From positions 62,001-126,000 of the forward strand of contig KI259834.1 of NCBI GenBank assembly GCA_000467935.1: DNA of 64,000 nt, given 5' to 3'. The notes beneath the pieces were generated by a model. That model had not been told where the DNA came from. It ran no database searches and saw only the letters and a list, made by a program, of their open reading frames with translations. Below are positions 45,724-53,797 of this stretch, piece by piece. The DNA comes from Peptostreptococcaceae bacterium oral taxon 113 str. W5053 (lineage in GTDB: Bacteria; Bacillota; Clostridia; Tissierellales; Peptoniphilaceae). Position numbers and translations under genes: made by a program. The first letter of the stretch is position 1. Every line of letters begins with the position of its first letter.

Positions 45724-45755
45724 AAAAAGGGGCCTTTTAATAAAGGCTCCTTTTT
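45724..45755 (+). terminator. Second terminator hairpin without a gene in front
   Basis: AAAAAGGGGCCTTT pairs with AAAGGCTCCTTTTT (one G-U pair) around a four-base loop. No coding gene lies between it and the preceding terminator. Confidence 0.65.
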
Positions 45756-45830
45756 GTTTTGACGGTGTTTTTGATGAAAAGATTTCGCTTCTTTTAAAAA
45801 AACGGTGTAATACTTCAAAAATTAGGACAT

Positions 45831-45847
45831 TTCCTATATAATAGGAA
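45831..45847 (+). promoter_or_regulatory. -10 box embedded in a perfect palindrome
   Basis: TATAAT (45837-45842) lies inside TTCCTAT-ATA-ATAGGAA, a perfect 7-3-7 inverted repeat, 24 bases before the decarboxylase ATG. It could be an operator that covers the promoter. Confidence 0.5.
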
Positions 45848-45870
45848 TAACCATATACAGGAGGTGGGTA

Positions 45871-47289
45871 ATGAGAACCCCAATTTATGATCGATTAAAA
45901 CAACTTGCCGGAAAAGGAACGATTCGTTTCCATATGCCGGGGCACAAACAAAAAGATACCGGAATGTATTTTTTGAAAGATTTGCCGAAAATTGACGTTA
46001 CGGAAACTTTCGGAACCGACAATTTGCAACATCCCAATGGAGTAATCAAAGAAAGCTTGGAATTGATTGCCAAGGAATATGGAGCGGTTTATAGCGTATT
46101 TACCGCCAATTCCTCCAGCGGGGCGATGCACATCGCTTTAGCCACAGTGACCAAACCCGGCGACAAAATCTTAATTCAAAGAAATTGCCATAAATGTGTT
46201 TATAACGGAGCGATTTTAAATGCTCTTCATGTAGAATATGTTTATCCGAAATACGAAGAAGAAGCTCGAGTACTGGGTGGAATCTCTCCGGAGGATGTAG
46301 AAGCTTGGTTGGATAAAGATCCTTCCATTAAAGCCGTTGTCATTACCTATCCCACGTATTTCGGAATTTGTTGTAATCTTGGAAAAATCGCCGAGATTGT
46401 TCATGACAGGGGGAAATATTTGATTGTCGATGAAGCGCACGGACCTCATTTTGCTTTTTCGGACGAATTCCCGGAAACAGCCATTCGTTTGGGAGCGGAC
46501 ATGGTGGTACACAGCGCGCATAAGACTTTAAATGCGTTTACCCAAACCTCCATGCTTCATGTCGGAAGTAAAAATGTGGATCTCGCCCGTTTGCAAAAGA
46601 TGATGAACACATTCCAAACCACCAGCCCTTCCTATATTTTCATGCAATCCGTGGAAGCGGCTGTCGCTTATATGGTCAGTGAGGAAGGAAAAGAAGCGAC
46701 GAAGAAGCATATTGAAAGTTTGGATGATATCACCGCAAAATTAAAGACCATTCCGGGACTTTATGTGTATACGACCAACAACAATCACGATGTTGAAATC
46801 TACGATAAAGACCGTTCTAAAATTATTTTTCATATGCACGGCAAGACGGGAACGGAACTTCGCACGGAATTATACGAACGCTACAATATCCTCTTGGAAA
46901 TGGCGGATTATTGGTACGCATTGGCTCTTGTAGGCGTGAATAATACCAAAGAAGAATTGGAGAAGTTATACGAAGCTTTAGCGGAAATTGCAAAAGATGC
47001 CCCCAAAGAAGAGATTCCCATTGAAGACTTATCCATGATGGAAATGAAAGCGGCGATGTCCATTCGGGAGGCATTTTATAGCGACAAAGAAGTTGTACCT
47101 TTGGATGAGGCGGCAAATCGCATCAGCGGCGCTTTGGTTATTCCTTATCCCCCCGGAATTCCTTTGGTTACACCCGGAGAAGTGATTACGCAGGAGTTGG
47201 TGGACTATATTAAGCTTTTGGTGAAAAAGGGCATGGACGTTATCGGTATGGAAATGGATCATACCGGATTGGAAGTTGTCAAGAAATGA
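45871..47289 (+). CDS. Orn/Lys/Arg decarboxylase family protein (YaaO/SpeA-like)
   Basis: This 472-residue PLP fold-type I protein has IRFHMPGHKQ at the start and TANSSSGAMHIALAT. VDEAHGPHF (PLP Asp/His) and the Schiff-base Lys in VVHSAHKTLNAFTQTSML follow, and the C-terminal domain has PYPPGIPLVTPGE. It decarboxylates a basic amino acid to a polyamine precursor; which one cannot be told. The position ahead of tmk is the conserved Firmicute order. An AGGAGG site is present and it overlaps tmk by 4 bases. Confidence 0.92.
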   Translation: MRTPIYDRLKQLAGKGTIRFHMPGHKQKDTGMYFLKDLPKIDVTETFGTDNLQHPNGVIKESLELIAKEYGAVYSVFTANSSSGAMHIALATVTKPGDKILIQRNCHKCVYNGAILNALHVEYVYPKYEEEARVLGGISPEDVEAWLDKDPSIKAVVITYPTYFGICCNLGKIAEIVHDRGKYLIVDEAHGPHFAFSDEFPETAIRLGADMVVHSAHKTLNAFTQTSMLHVGSKNVDLARLQKMMNTFQTTSPSYIFMQSVEAAVAYMVSEEGKEATKKHIESLDDITAKLKTIPGLYVYTTNNNHDVEIYDKDRSKIIFHMHGKTGTELRTELYERYNILLEMADYWYALALVGVNNTKEELEKLYEALAEIAKDAPKEEIPIEDLSMMEMKAAMSIREAFYSDKEVVPLDEAANRISGALVIPYPPGIPLVTPGEVITQELVDYIKLLVKKGMDVIGMEMDHTGLEVVKK

Positions 47290-47903
47290 AAGGATTGTTT
47301 GTCGTCTTGGAGGGATCCGACGGCGCCGGAAAAAGCACTTTTCGAGAACGTTTTGAAAAAAAATTGGAGGAATTAAAGATTCCTCATCTTTGTACAAGAG
47401 AACCGGGAGGCTCCAAAGTCGGCGAAAAAATTCGCCGGCTCCTCTTGGATCCGGACAATGTCATGGATGCTCGTTGTGAAGCGCTGCTTTATGCGGCGGC
47501 ACGGGCGGAACATGTGGAAAAAACCGTCAAACCGGCTTTGGAGAAAGGATTTCTGGTCCTTTCCGAGCGCTATGTGATTTCCAGTTTGGCATATCAGGGA
47601 TACGGGCGAAACTTGGGCAAGGAAGCGATTTGGAAAATCAATGAGTTTGCTACGGCAAAATTGATGCCCGATGTGACTTTGTTTTTTTATATTTCTCCGG
47701 AGGAGAGTTTAAGGCGCAAGACGGAAAGTTTGGATCGTTTGGAATTGGAAGCCATGGATTTTCACGAGAGAACGCGAGTCGGTTATGAGGAATTGATTCA
47801 CAGTCTGCCGGTGAATTTAATTCATGCCGACAAAAGCCCGGAAGAGGTGTACAAAGAAGGGGAAAAGGTGATTTTAGATGCATGGAGGAGGTGTAACGGA
47901 TGA
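47286..47903 (+). CDS. tmk: Thymidylate kinase
   Basis: This 205-residue enzyme phosphorylates dTMP to dTDP. P-loop LEGSDGAGKSTF, TREPGGSKVGEKIR and the RYVISSLAYQGYGR base-binding region are present; a LID region follows. It lies in the decarboxylase-tmk-darA-holB-ricT block, overlapping both neighbours by 4 bases. Confidence 0.96.
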   Translation: MKGLFVVLEGSDGAGKSTFRERFEKKLEELKIPHLCTREPGGSKVGEKIRRLLLDPDNVMDARCEALLYAAARAEHVEKTVKPALEKGFLVLSERYVISSLAYQGYGRNLGKEAIWKINEFATAKLMPDVTLFFYISPEESLRRKTESLDRLELEAMDFHERTRVGYEELIHSLPVNLIHADKSPEEVYKEGEKVILDAWRRCNG

Positions 47904-48226
47904 AATTGATGATGATTATTGTACAGGATCAGGATTCCTATACATTGGTTGACGATTTGTTGGAAGAAGGATATCGTATTACAAAGTTATCCTCTACCGG
48001 AGGCTTTTTAAAATCCGGGAACACCACATTGTTGATGGGCGTAGATGAGGAGCGTATTCCAAAAGCTATGGAGATGATTGAAAATCATTGTAAAACGAGA
48101 GAAATCAATACATCTTATTTGACTATGAATATGCCCGGGGACTCCTATATTCCCTATCCTATCCAGGTTACCGTTGGCGGAGCCACTGTCTTTGTGATGG
48201 ATGTGGATCAATATATTCGTATTTAG
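47900..48226 (+). CDS. darA: Cyclic-di-AMP receptor, PII-like (DarA/PstA)
   Basis: This 108-residue protein of normal DarA length contains TKLSSTGGFLKSGNTTLLMGV, the conserved c-di-AMP-binding stretch, and the long second-loop region before TVGGATVFVMDVDQY. It is a cytosolic trimeric signal receptor. It starts by a 4-base overlap with tmk and is followed by a shorter paralogue. Confidence 0.93.
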   Translation: MKLMMIIVQDQDSYTLVDDLLEEGYRITKLSSTGGFLKSGNTTLLMGVDEERIPKAMEMIENHCKTREINTSYLTMNMPGDSYIPYPIQVTVGGATVFVMDVDQYIRI

Positions 48227-48238
48227 GAGGAGAAAAGA

Positions 48239-48517
48239 ATGAAACTTATCATAGCAATTTTACAAGATACTATTTTACAAGAAGCGGTTCGAAGACTTAG
48301 TACACAAAAATATCCGGTGACAAAATTGTCTTCTACCGGAGGCTTTTTAAAATCCGGAAATACTACACTTTTGATCGGTGTTCAGGATGAAGTGGTATCT
48401 AATGTGCTGGAGATCTTAAAAGAAGTCAGCATGGAAAAAGAAGGATATGAAAGAGATGCAAAAGTAGCCATGGCCAATATTTTTGTATTGGATATGGAAC
48501 AATACAGGAAGATGTAA
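48239..48517 (+). CDS. Second, shorter DarA-like PII protein
   Basis: The 92 residues share the opening (MKLIIAILQD) and nearly identical TKLSSTGGFLKSGNTTLLIGV with the upstream gene. The segment between the binding loop and the final FVLDMEQY strand is about 16 residues shorter. It is a tandem paralogue that could bind c-di-AMP with altered specificity or co-assemble with DarA. It has its own AGGAGG site. It stands where B. subtilis has yaaR. Confidence 0.85.
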   Translation: MKLIIAILQDTILQEAVRRLSTQKYPVTKLSSTGGFLKSGNTTLLIGVQDEVVSNVLEILKEVSMEKEGYERDAKVAMANIFVLDMEQYRKM

Positions 48518-48518
48518 T

Positions 48519-49316
48519 ATGCATCCTTTGATTGAATATGCGTTAAAAAATCACACCCTGTCCCATGCCATACTTTTTGTGGCGAAAGGAGAGGGTTTTT
48601 TGGAAAGCGAAATAAAAGAAATCGCTACAGTTCTTCTGGGTAGTGATAAAGAAAGTGCAACACGGATAATGGAACAACAGCATCCGGATTTTTTGATTAC
48701 TCGAGGAGAAAAAATAATTTCCATCGACGCGATTCGAGAAGGACAAAAAGAGATGTCCGCACCTCCCACCGGAGGCGTGAAGCGTATTTGGTGGATTGAC
48801 GGAGCGCAAAAGCTTCGTACCGAGGGACAAAATGCGCTGTTGAAAATTTTGGAGGAGCCACCGGAATATCTGCATATTTTTCTTAGCGTACCTTGGGAGA
48901 ACACGCTTTTGCCTACGATCTTGTCCCGTTGTCAATTGGTGCGTTACGAAAGCCGGGGAGAAATCGAAAAAAGAGATGTGGACTTTGTCTTTGATATGCT
49001 CAAAAATGTTTTTGAACAGGGACCTTTTGAGGTGATGAAAGCTTTTGTGGGGGGAAAAGATAGAAGTTTATTGGAAGATATTTTTATCATGAGCGAAATT
49101 CTCAGAGATTTTGCCGTTTATGAATGTACGGGTCAACAAAATTTATTGAAATATCCCAAAAAGATTGATATGATTAAAAAGTACACAAAAAGAAATAAAA
49201 ATTATGAAAGGCTGGTTTTTGAATGTTTACGTGTTGCTGAAGGCTTAGAGCGAAATGTAAACGGGGAACTGAGTCTTGAACATATACTTTTAACCATATG
49301 GGAGGAAATACAATGA
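48519..49316 (+). CDS. holB: DNA polymerase III delta-prime-type subunit
   Basis: This 265-residue clamp-loader subunit has HTLSHAILFVAKGEG, then IDAIREGQKEMSAPPTGGVKRIWWIDGAQKLRTEGQ and NALLKILEEPPEYLHIFLSVP with the sensor-like LPTILSRCQ. A canonical GxxGxGKT P-loop is missing, as in many delta-prime subunits. It starts 1 base after the second darA and overlaps ricT by 4 bases. Confidence 0.9.
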   Translation: MHPLIEYALKNHTLSHAILFVAKGEGFLESEIKEIATVLLGSDKESATRIMEQQHPDFLITRGEKIISIDAIREGQKEMSAPPTGGVKRIWWIDGAQKLRTEGQNALLKILEEPPEYLHIFLSVPWENTLLPTILSRCQLVRYESRGEIEKRDVDFVFDMLKNVFEQGPFEVMKAFVGGKDRSLLEDIFIMSEILRDFAVYECTGQQNLLKYPKKIDMIKKYTKRNKNYERLVFECLRVAEGLERNVNGELSLEHILLTIWEEIQ

Positions 49317-50170
49317 TGCAAGTGGTAGGAGTTCGATTTAAATCGGCGGGGAAAGTATATTATTTTGACCCCACAGGTTTTGAAATCGAGAAAGACAACC
49401 ATGTTATCGTGGAGACAGTCCGAGGTGTCGAATACGGAGAAGTGGTTGGAACAGTCAAAGAAATGGAAGAAAGTGAGTTGATTCTTCCTTTAAAGCCGGT
49501 TCTTCGAATTGCCGATGAAGCGGATCATTACATTCATCGAAAAAATTTAGAAAAAGCGATTCAGGCAAAAGAAATTTGCGAAGGCAAAATTTTGGAGCAC
49601 GGCTTGGAAATGAAATTAATCGATGTAGAATACACTTTTGACAATAATAAGGTGATTTTTTATTTCACGGCTGACGGTCGAATTGATTTTCGTGAATTGG
49701 TCAAAGATTTGGCGAGCGTGTTTAGAACCCGCATCGAATTAAGACAAATCGGCGTTCGCGATCAGGCGAAAATCATAGGCGCTTTGGGCAGCTGCGGTCA
49801 AGTATGTTGTTGTCACCGTTTCTTAGGAGATTTTGCTCCGGTGTCCATCAAAATGGCAAAAGATCAAAATCTGTCCTTAAATCCGATTAAGATTTCCGGT
49901 GTTTGCGGCAGACTGATGTGTTGTTTGCATTATGAAGAAGAAGCCTATGAAGATTTAAATCATCGTGTGCCTGCGGTAGGTTCTACGGTGGAAACACCGG
50001 AGGGACGGGGCATAGTCGTTGAAAGCCAATTATTAAGGGAGCGTTTAAAAGTCAAACTATTAAACGCTCCTCACCCCGACGAACTTTTCACATGTAAAGC
50101 CGATGAGGTAAAAGTGCTTCGTAAGGCTTATCATTGTCCCAAAAGAGCAATTGAAGAAGTGGAAAAATAA
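49313..50170 (+). CDS. ricT: PSP1-domain protein RicT (YaaT)
   Basis: This 285-residue protein has the PSP1 motif region VGVRFKSAGKVYYFDP and GVEYGEVVG. RQIGVRDQAKIIGALGSCGQ leads into VCCCHRF, and CGRLMCCLHYEEEAY follows. The Cys clusters are those linked to iron-sulfur binding in the Ric (YlbF/YmcA/YaaT) complex, which steers RNA processing and sporulation or competence signals in Bacillus. The ATG overlaps the holB stop. Confidence 0.93.
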   Translation: MMQVVGVRFKSAGKVYYFDPTGFEIEKDNHVIVETVRGVEYGEVVGTVKEMEESELILPLKPVLRIADEADHYIHRKNLEKAIQAKEICEGKILEHGLEMKLIDVEYTFDNNKVIFYFTADGRIDFRELVKDLASVFRTRIELRQIGVRDQAKIIGALGSCGQVCCCHRFLGDFAPVSIKMAKDQNLSLNPIKISGVCGRLMCCLHYEEEAYEDLNHRVPAVGSTVETPEGRGIVVESQLLRERLKVKLLNAPHPDELFTCKADEVKVLRKAYHCPKRAIEEVEK

Positions 50171-50337
50171 TGGATTTTTGGAGCTTATTTATTCTTTTTT
50201 TTATAAGCTTATCCGTGATAGGGATTGTAATGTTCTATCTCTTCTATCAATGGAAAGTGGGACGAAATCAAAAAGAAGGGGAGAAAAGACAGTCCAAATC
50301 GAAGGAAATCCAAATCGAAGGAAAAATGATTCTTTGA
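50170..50337 (+). CDS. Small single-helix membrane protein
   Basis: This 55-residue protein has one membrane helix (residues 4-27) and a basic tail. Its ATG overlaps the ricT stop (TAATG), implying translational coupling. A 16-bp tandem duplication at 50293-50324 shifts the frame near the end: with one copy the protein would end in QSKSKEK. The function is unknown. Confidence 0.6.
   Translation: MDFWSLFILFFISLSVIGIVMFYLFYQWKVGRNQKEGEKRQSKSKEIQIEGKMIL
50293..50324 (+). repeat. Exact 16-bp tandem duplication
   Basis: TCCAAATCGAAGGAAA occurs twice without a gap inside the 3' end of the small membrane protein gene. Sixteen is not a multiple of three, so the reading frame changes after the repeat. 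Confidence 0.95.
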
Positions 50338-50401
50338 TTGGACGGTCTTTTTTTTTATGATATCATAAAATAAAGAAGAATAAAAAAAGGGGGAATAGAA
50401 T

Positions 50402-50950
50402 ATGAAAATGAAACGTTTTTGGCTTCTGCTCTTATGTGTGTTGGCAGCGACAGCTTTGATGCAATGTGCCAAGGAACCGACACCGGAAAGTCCGACAACA
50501 CAGACCGGTGAAGATAAAGCCACAGGGGAAGAAAGTAAAAAAGATGCCGGTATAGCAAGTAGAACCGTCTTAGCAGTACCGTTGTCGGAAGAAGAAATGA
50601 AATATATGAAAATCTTTTATTATATTCCGGAAGGAGAAAATCAAGCGCCTATTCCTGCTGTAGTCACTTTAAATACCATGGATCAAAGCTTTACTTTGGA
50701 GCACGATCCGTCCTCTTCTTATCATATTCAAGGGAAATATACACCAGAGGAAAAGGACGGAAAGAAGATTTTAAATTGTCGGACGGAAGACGGAAAGTAT
50801 ATCTATCGTTTTGAAGTGCCGGATGAAAACAGTTTAGTCTTTATGGAAGAAGGCTCCAATCCCTTAAATCTTCATGACGACCGTCTCGGCGTGAAAATGA
50901 AAGATAAAATGGGATTTCTTTCTCCGGAAGCCCTTGAAAAGATGCAATAA
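50402..50950 (+). CDS. Hypothetical lipoprotein
   Basis: This 182-residue protein has a signal ending LMQC and a Pro/Thr/Ser linker. A beta-rich domain follows with TLNTMDQSFTLEHDPSSSYHIQGKY and a KILNCRTEDGKYIYRFEV stretch, resembling the lipocalin-like shape of small Firmicute lipoproteins. An AAAAGGGGG site lies upstream. No family was recognised. Confidence 0.7.
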   Translation: MKMKRFWLLLLCVLAATALMQCAKEPTPESPTTQTGEDKATGEESKKDAGIASRTVLAVPLSEEEMKYMKIFYYIPEGENQAPIPAVVTLNTMDQSFTLEHDPSSSYHIQGKYTPEEKDGKKILNCRTEDGKYIYRFEVPDENSLVFMEEGSNPLNLHDDRLGVKMKDKMGFLSPEALEKMQ

Positions 50951-50966
50951 TAAAAAGAGGGTGTGA

Positions 50967-51119
50967 ATGGTATTCAATGAAAAAATAGGGGAAAGAGTTA
51001 TCTTATTGATCCGCTGCGTGATTCGGGATTGTCTTCTTACTATCCGGCATAAAAAAATATCTGTGAAAGAAAGAACTACTATAAGTTTTGTAGGTGTAGG
51101 AGTTTTTCTTGTTTTATGA
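50967..51119 (+). CDS. Possible 50-residue ORF
   Basis: An ATG at 50967 follows AGAGG. The product is basic with a hydrophobic end (ISFVGVGVFLVL). It lies in the 380-base gap between a lipoprotein gene and the liv terminator. There is no support beyond the open frame and the site. A perfect 18-bp palindrome (AAAAGGAGATCTCCTTTT) lies at 51119-51136. Confidence 0.25.
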   Translation: MVFNEKIGERVILLIRCVIRDCLLTIRHKKISVKERTTISFVGVGVFLVL

Positions 51120-51265
51120 AAAGGAGATCTCCTTTTTACAGAAAAAGAACCGCATTGAAAATCAATTGAACAGAGATACAAGAGATTTTTCCTTGGGTAA
51201 CGATGTCTTGCTTTACCCTTGAGTCGGATATGATAAAGGGAAATCGGATGTTGGTTCATCGTATA

Positions 51266-51319
51266 AAAAAACTCTCCGGAAAAGGGACGAACAAATCGCC
51301 CCGTTGCGGAGAGTTTTTT
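51266..51319 (-). terminator. Terminator of the liv operon
   Basis: AAAAAACTCTCCG pairs with CGGAGAGTTTTTT across a 28-base loop that can itself fold. It is just after the livF stop on the minus strand and may work both ways. Confidence 0.7.
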
Positions 51320-51330
51320 GTTTGAAAGTT

Positions 51331-52038
51331 TTATGCACCCAGATAAGCTTCTTTGATTTTCGGATCGTTTAACAGTTCTGAGGATTTTCCGGAAAGAGAA
51401 ATTTTTCCTGTCTCCAAAACATAGCAGCGATCGGCAATTTTAAGTGCTGTACGGGCATTTTGCTCCACCAATAAAATGGTGGTGCCTGTTTCATTCAGTC
51501 TTTTAATGGTTTCGAAAATTTCTTTGACGAAAAGGGGAGATAAGCCCATGGAAGGTTCGTCCAAAATCAAAAGCTTGGGACGGGATAAGATGGCACGTCC
51601 CATAGCCAACATCTGTTGCTCTCCGCCGGAAAGTGTGCCGGCGATTTGTTTTTGGCGTTCTTTCATGCGCGGAAACTGAGCAAAAAAACGTTCTTTGTCT
51701 TTTTCAATCTCCTGCGAGGAATCCTTTCGGGTAAAAGCACCTAAGTCCAAATTATCTTCAACAGTCAAATGGGAAAAAATGCGTCGCCCTTCGGGAACTT
51801 GAGCGATGCCCAAAGAACAGATTTTATGAGATTTTTCTTTGGCGATATTCTTACCTTCAAAGAAAATGCGTCCTTTTCGAACAGGGACAAGACCGGAAAT
51901 ACTCTGCATAATCGTGGTTTTCCCTGCGCCGTTGGCACCGATTAAACAGACGATTTCGCCTTCGTTGATTTCCATGTCTACTCCTTTTACCGCCATAATA
52001 TGTCCATAACTGACGAATAAATCTTCAATTTTTAACAT
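51331..52038 (-). CDS. livF: Branched-chain amino acid ABC transporter ATPase LivF
   Basis: This 235-residue ATPase has Walker A GANGAGKTT, signature TLSGGEQQMLAMGRA, Walker B LLILDEPSMGLSP and the short C-terminus typical of LivF. It overlaps livG by 7 bases. It energises high-affinity Leu/Ile/Val uptake together with LivG. Confidence 0.95.
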   Translation of the reverse strand: MLKIEDLFVSYGHIMAVKGVDMEINEGEIVCLIGANGAGKTTIMQSISGLVPVRKGRIFFEGKNIAKEKSHKICSLGIAQVPEGRRIFSHLTVEDNLDLGAFTRKDSSQEIEKDKERFFAQFPRMKERQKQIAGTLSGGEQQMLAMGRAILSRPKLLILDEPSMGLSPLFVKEIFETIKRLNETGTTILLVEQNARTALKIADRCYVLETGKISLSGKSSELLNDPKIKEAYLGA

Positions 52039-52808
52039 AGATCATCCTCCTCTTCTTCACCTAAATAAGCACGGATAACTTGAGGATGATTCACCACTTC
52101 TTTAGGATTCCCCTGCGCAATCAATCGTCCATGGTCCATGACGAATAGTCGTTCGCAAACGCCTAAAACCAATTTCATATCATGTTCAATTAAGAGAATA
52201 GAAATGGGAAACTGCTTTCGTAACAGTTCAATGGTTTCCATCAATTCTTCCGTTTCGATGGGGTTCATGCCTGCCGCCGGCTCATCCAAAAGCAAAAGTT
52301 TGGGATTGGTTGCCATGGCTCGTGCAATCTCCAATTTTCTTTGTTTGCCGTAAGGAAGAGCCCCCGCCGCCCATGAAGCGTACTCATCCAATTGAAAGAT
52401 TTTTAAAAGCTCCAAAGCTTCCTCCACGGCTTTTTTTTCTTCTCTCCAATAGGAAGGCAGACGAAACATTCCGCCGCCGATGGAATAATGCATATTAAAA
52501 TTCAAAGCGCTTAATACATTGTTTAAAATGCTCATATTTTTAAACAGACGGATGTTTTGAAAGGTTCGGGCTATGCCTTGTCGCACCAGCTGATAGGTGT
52601 TTTTCTTCTCGATTTTTTCGTTCAGAAAAGTAAAACTTCCCGATGTGGGGGGATAGACTCCGGTTAAAAGATTAAATACGGTGGTTTTGCCCGCACCGTT
52701 GGGACCGATCAGTCCGACCAATTCATTTTCGTCGATTTGAATGGACAAATCTTCCACAGCCACCAAGCCGCCGAAAGAAAGAGTCAGGTTTTCCGTAGAT
52801 AATATCAT
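52032..52808 (-). CDS. livG: Branched-chain amino acid ABC transporter ATPase LivG
   Basis: This 258-residue ATPase has Walker A GPNGAGKTTVFNLLTGVY, QGIARTFQNIRLF (the LivG Q-loop context), LPYGKQRKLEIARAM and LLLDEPAAGMNP. It overlaps livM by 4 bases. The LSGG motif is replaced by the family's LPYGKQR form. Confidence 0.95.
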   Translation of the reverse strand: MILSTENLTLSFGGLVAVEDLSIQIDENELVGLIGPNGAGKTTVFNLLTGVYPPTSGSFTFLNEKIEKKNTYQLVRQGIARTFQNIRLFKNMSILNNVLSALNFNMHYSIGGGMFRLPSYWREEKKAVEEALELLKIFQLDEYASWAAGALPYGKQRKLEIARAMATNPKLLLLDEPAAGMNPIETEELMETIELLRKQFPISILLIEHDMKLVLGVCERLFVMDHGRLIAQGNPKEVVNHPQVIRAYLGEEEEDDLC

Positions 52809-53788
52809 TGCAAGCCCTCCTTTCGACGATGTTCCCGTTTGATATTTATATATTCGATGACACGACTGATTTGAAATTCGCTGCGCCCCAAAAGTCCCTT
52901 AGGACGGAAAAGCATCATCAGAATCAAAAGTAGAGAATAGGCAACCATACGATAATCGGAAAATCCTCTGAGCATTTCAGGCAATACGGTCAAAACAATG
53001 GCGGAAAGAATGGCGCCGGTAAAAGACCCCATACCCCCTAAAACGACCATGACCAAAATATTGATCGAAAAATTGTAGTCAAACATTTTAGCCCCGATAA
53101 TTCCGGTGTTGTGTGCGTAGATGCCTCCTGCAATTCCGGCAAAAAATGCGGATAAGACAAAGGCAAAAGTTTTGGCATAGGTGGTGTTGATGCCTATGGC
53201 TTCAGCGGCGATTTCATCTTCACGAATGGCTAAAACCACACGACCGTGACGACCGGTCATTACGGTGAAAAGCAAAACCACGCTTAAAATCATCAGCCAA
53301 TAGATTACGGAAAAGTTTTGCATTCGAGGAATGCTGCGAAGACCTTGAGCTCCGCCGGTGAACTGGAAATATTCAATCAAAACACGGATGATTTCCCCAA
53401 AACCTAAGGTGATAATCGCCAGATAATCTCCCTTTAAGCGCAAAGCGGGGATGCCGATAAGGATACCGATCAAAGCGGCCAAAAATCCTCCCGCAAGCAG
53501 CGCCAAAAGATAAGTGGGAATACTTACGGAGCCGATGTTTTTGGAGATCAAAGCGGCCGTATAGGCGCCGATAGACATAAAACCGGCATGACCTAAATTG
53601 ATCTGTCCTAAACAACCTACGGTGACATTTAAACTCACGGCCAAGATAATGTTGATACAAATAAAATTTAAGATGGCGCTTTGATGTCGGTTGAAAATAT
53701 TAAATTGCACACAGAGTCCAAACAGGATATAGACGAAAAGTGCGGCAGCTAAAGTGACGATATAACTTTGTTTTTTGATTTTATTCAT
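52805..53788 (-). CDS. livM: Branched-chain amino acid ABC permease LivM
   Basis: This 327-residue permease has about nine helices, with LGQINLGHAGFMSIGAYTAAL, GDYLAIITLGFGEIIRVL and the coupling region REDEIAAEAIGINTTYAKTFAF. It ends with a basic tail. It forms the membrane channel with LivH. Confidence 0.94.
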   Translation of the reverse strand: MNKIKKQSYIVTLAAALFVYILFGLCVQFNIFNRHQSAILNFICINIILAVSLNVTVGCLGQINLGHAGFMSIGAYTAALISKNIGSVSIPTYLLALLAGGFLAALIGILIGIPALRLKGDYLAIITLGFGEIIRVLIEYFQFTGGAQGLRSIPRMQNFSVIYWLMILSVVLLFTVMTGRHGRVVLAIREDEIAAEAIGINTTYAKTFAFVLSAFFAGIAGGIYAHNTGIIGAKMFDYNFSINILVMVVLGGMGSFTGAILSAIVLTVLPEMLRGFSDYRMVAYSLLLILMMLFRPKGLLGRSEFQISRVIEYINIKREHRRKEGLQ

Positions 53789-53797
53789 AGCCGTAAC

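Larger units (their letters stand above)
45404..45870. other. Intergenic region before the decarboxylase
   Basis: The 467 bases contain two terminator hairpins (45442-45469 and 45724-45755) and a promoter/palindrome at 45831-45847. The ~250 bases between the hairpins contain no recognisable ORF but end in a terminator, so they could encode a small RNA. Confidence 0.4.

Noticed and set aside
50293..50324. CRISPR-like repeat
   Set aside because: Only two adjacent 16-bp copies without spacers; it is a simple tandem duplication.
51119..51136. Perfect 18-bp palindrome AAAAGGAGATCTCCTTTT
   Set aside because: It has no loop and does not sit at a promoter or gene end that would give it a role.
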